DNA from: Actinomycetes bacterium
GTDB taxonomy: Bacteria > Actinomycetota > Coriobacteriia > Coriobacteriales > Eggerthellaceae
Assembly: GCA_023460315.1 (NCBI GenBank)
Contig: JAEWQO010000065.1
Location: 1 to 6,688, forward strand
Length of the DNA stretch: 6,688 nucleotides
Direction of reading: 5' to 3'
Shown: positions 5,033 to 6,688 of the stretch, piece by piece
How positions within the stretch are numbered: the first letter of the stretch is position 1
Layout: every line of letters begins with the position of its first letter
Notes under the pieces: generated by a model
Database searches by the model: none
What the model was told of the DNA's origin: nothing
What the model saw: the letters and a program-made list of their open reading frames with translations, nothing else
Program-made: the position numbers and the translations under genes

Positions 5033-6130
5033 ATGGCAGACCCGGCAACCATTACCCTTGCGGTGAAAGCGGCAATCGCTGCAGCCACCGACAAACGTAC
5101 ATGGAAAGCGGCAGGCGTGGTGATCGCCGCCATTCTCACCCCGTTTATTTTAATCATTGTCATGATCATGAGCCTGCTGTCCGGTACCGCAGACCACAAC
5201 AACTCCGCTGTGGATTTAACCTTTCACGGCGGCAGTATCTCCTCGCAGGTGCCAGCGGAGTACCGGCAGTACATTGAGGATATGCGGGACAGCTTCTCCG
5301 ATTTGGATGAAGCTGTGTCTGAGATTACGCCCATGATCGAAAGCGGCGGCATCGACAGTACCCGCATGAAATCCATTTTTTATTCTCTGTATTTCGGCGC
5401 TGAAAATTTGCGCATGAATGCTTCCGACTACCGAGCCTTTGCGGAGTGCTTCGTCCGGTACGAGGAACGCACCCGTACCGTCACCAATGCGGATGGCAAT
5501 GAAACCGAGGAAATCTATACGGTTGCTGTTCCCATTACCGACCTGAATGAGATATATGCAAACCTTGAAAGCTCCCTCGGAAGAACCATCACAGAGGAAA
5601 ACAAGGTCAATGCCGCTCAGATTTACAGCCGTGTGCTTTATGGTCACGGTCTGCCGAGAGATGGGAGTATTGGTGAGGATGAATGGTCTGGCGGTGTGTT
5701 TGACGGTGAGATTTACACTGGTGGCGGTGATTTTGCCAGCCCCCTTGGAGTCAACTGGCGCAGCATGGTCACCTCGGAATTCGGCTGGAGGGCAAATCCG
5801 TTCGGCGGCGGTGGCGGCGAGGGTCACTCCGGCCTCGACATGGGCGCACCAAAAGGAACACCCATACAGACCGCCCGTACCGGTGTGGTCAGCTATGTAA
5901 AGGACTCCGGCAGCAACGGCTACGGCTACCATGTGGTTATTGATCACGGAGATGGTATGGTCACTTTATACGGTCACTGCTCCAAGGTCTATGTTCGTTC
6001 CGGGCAGACGGTGCAGCAGGGCGATGTGATTGCCGCCGTGGGCAGCACCGGGCGAAGCACCGGAAACCACCTCCATCTGGAGGTGCGCATCGGCGGTAAG
6101 AAAGTAAATCCAAGACAGTTTTTGCCGTAA
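5033..6130 (+). CDS. Membrane-anchored M23 family metallopeptidase of the conjugation apparatus, 365 aa
   Basis: A peptidoglycan endopeptidase predicted to cut wall cross-links locally so that the transfer channel can pass. One membrane segment (about residues 26-49, AAGVVIAAILTPFILIIVMI and following) comes after a short cytoplasmic start, placing the rest outside. Residues 55-230 form a helical region without a lysozyme motif that I can recognise. The LytM/M23 domain occupies about 245-365, with zinc ligands H265 and D269 (GHSGLD), the conserved YGH around H315, and the HLH motif H346-H348; the catalytic set looks complete. A glycine run, 'NPFGGGGGEGHSG', lies just before the first zinc ligand. 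The ATG lies 6 bases after the GGCT stop with only a weak GGTGGTGAT site, suggesting coupled translation. It occupies the place where Clostridia elements usually carry a VirB1-like or CD1108-like wall hydrolase. Confidence 0.9.
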   Translation: MADPATITLAVKAAIAAATDKRTWKAAGVVIAAILTPFILIIVMIMSLLSGTADHNNSAVDLTFHGGSISSQVPAEYRQYIEDMRDSFSDLDEAVSEITPMIESGGIDSTRMKSIFYSLYFGAENLRMNASDYRAFAECFVRYEERTRTVTNADGNETEEIYTVAVPITDLNEIYANLESSLGRTITEENKVNAAQIYSRVLYGHGLPRDGSIGEDEWSGGVFDGEIYTGGGDFASPLGVNWRSMVTSEFGWRANPFGGGGGEGHSGLDMGAPKGTPIQTARTGVVSYVKDSGSNGYGYHVVIDHGDGMVTLYGHCSKVYVRSGQTVQQGDVIAAVGSTGRSTGNHLHLEVRIGGKKVNPRQFLP

Positions 6131-6145
6131 AGGAGGCGGCTTTAT

Positions 6146-6688
6146 ATGAAAGCAATCTTTGAAAGGAAGCCCGCAGATTTCGATCTGCGGAACTTTGAGG
6201 TATCAAAAACCATTCGGCTTCCCGCTGATGTTTTTGAAGCTGTGCTGCAGAAACCTATGCGGGATTACGACTTTATTCAGGATAATATAGAACAGATGCA
6301 CTGCGACAGCAGCGGTGTGTATCACTGCCTGCTGCTGACCGGTGAGGGCAGAAATGACGGACTGCTGGTGGAATCGGAGGGCTACAGCTACTGCCGGTAC
6401 GCCTCCTATGTTCCCAACATTTCCGCTCTAACCTCCCCGGCCTTGCAGCAACTTAACGAGCTGATGACAGCCGCAGCGGACTACATCGTGACTATCGGAA
6501 CGCAGAACACGACAGAGGGCAATTGGATTATAGGCTTTGATGAGCTGGCACAGCAAACCGGCTTCGAGCATGATTTTAGCAGCATGGATACTCTGCTGGA
6601 TATGCTCCATGAGCGTGAGGAAGTAGCCAATGTTGAGTTAGGCGACAGCGGCATTGACGTGTGCTATTACCTTGATTTCTGTCCGCAG
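6146..6688 (+). CDS. DUF6329-like mobile-element protein, N-terminal 181 residues (cut by window end)
   Basis: An open frame of 181 codons without a stop, running off the window; it begins MKAIFERKPADFDLRNFEVS. It looks soluble: no signal peptide or membrane segment, many acidic residues, and several short beta-type stretches ('YHCLLLTGEGRNDGLLVESE', 'NWIIGFDEL'). From memory it resembles a conserved uncharacterised family (DUF6329) common in Clostridia conjugative elements near antirestriction and DUF genes; no role is known. AGGAGG sits 9 bases before the ATG, and the gene follows the M23 stop by 15 bases, so it belongs to the same operon as the amidoligase, GGCT and M23 genes. The family name is my recollection, not a search result. 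Confidence 0.7.
   Translation, partial: MKAIFERKPADFDLRNFEVSKTIRLPADVFEAVLQKPMRDYDFIQDNIEQMHCDSSGVYHCLLLTGEGRNDGLLVESEGYSYCRYASYVPNISALTSPALQQLNELMTAAADYIVTIGTQNTTEGNWIIGFDELAQQTGFEHDFSSMDTLLDMLHEREEVANVELGDSGIDVCYYLDFCPQ

Noticed and set aside
5216..5947. 243-residue minus-strand frame inside the M23 gene
   Set aside because: It is antisense to the coding sequence with complete zinc-ligand motifs; no independent promoter or family resemblance.
1..6688. CRISPR array, tRNA, rRNA, insertion-sequence ends or a phage-defence system
   Set aside because: I saw no regularly spaced repeats, cloverleaf, transposase frame or defence-nuclease motif in the window.

Overview
The window looks like part of an integrative and conjugative element of a gut-type Clostridia (Lachnospiraceae or Oscillospiraceae-like Firmicutes). 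This rests on strong purine-rich Shine-Dalgarno sites (GGAGG type), a VirB4-type transfer ATPase of the short Clostridia kind, an M23 peptidase with one membrane anchor, and a tightly packed co-directional block. No integrase, relaxase, rRNA or tRNA is visible, so the element cannot be named from this window.

Layout. Positions 1-1138 hold three minus-strand genes that read as one operon in the order P-loop kinase (1138-638), HEAT-like repeat protein (600-145) and the first 35 residues of an MBL-fold hydrolase (106 to the window edge). Their DNA is AT-rich (38% GC in a hand-counted 60-base sample), and a sigma-A-like promoter lies at 1231-1259. A short boundary zone (about 1190-1335) then holds a plus-strand stem-loop resembling an intrinsic terminator. 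The transfer block follows on the plus strand at clearly higher GC (about 63% in a 60-base sample): VirB4 ATPase (1336-3165), amidoligase (3478-4512), gamma-glutamylcyclotransferase-like protein (4523-5026), membrane-anchored M23 peptidase (5033-6130) and a DUF6329-like protein (6146 to the window end, incomplete).

Between VirB4 and the amidoligase is a 312-base, partly AT-rich gap. It contains a two-way terminator-like hairpin, a candidate small minus-strand gene with its own promoter and a near-perfect ribosome binding site, and a 10-base direct repeat at both ends.

How the parts may work together: VirB4 powers a type IV secretion channel, and the M23 enzyme would open peptidoglycan for that channel. 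The amidoligase and cyclotransferase are a predicted make-and-break pair for amide or gamma-glutamyl linkages, placed directly between the channel motor and the wall hydrolase. Their substrate is unknown, and they are the most intriguing part of the window. The minus-strand trio looks like cargo or a foreign segment placed directly before virB4.
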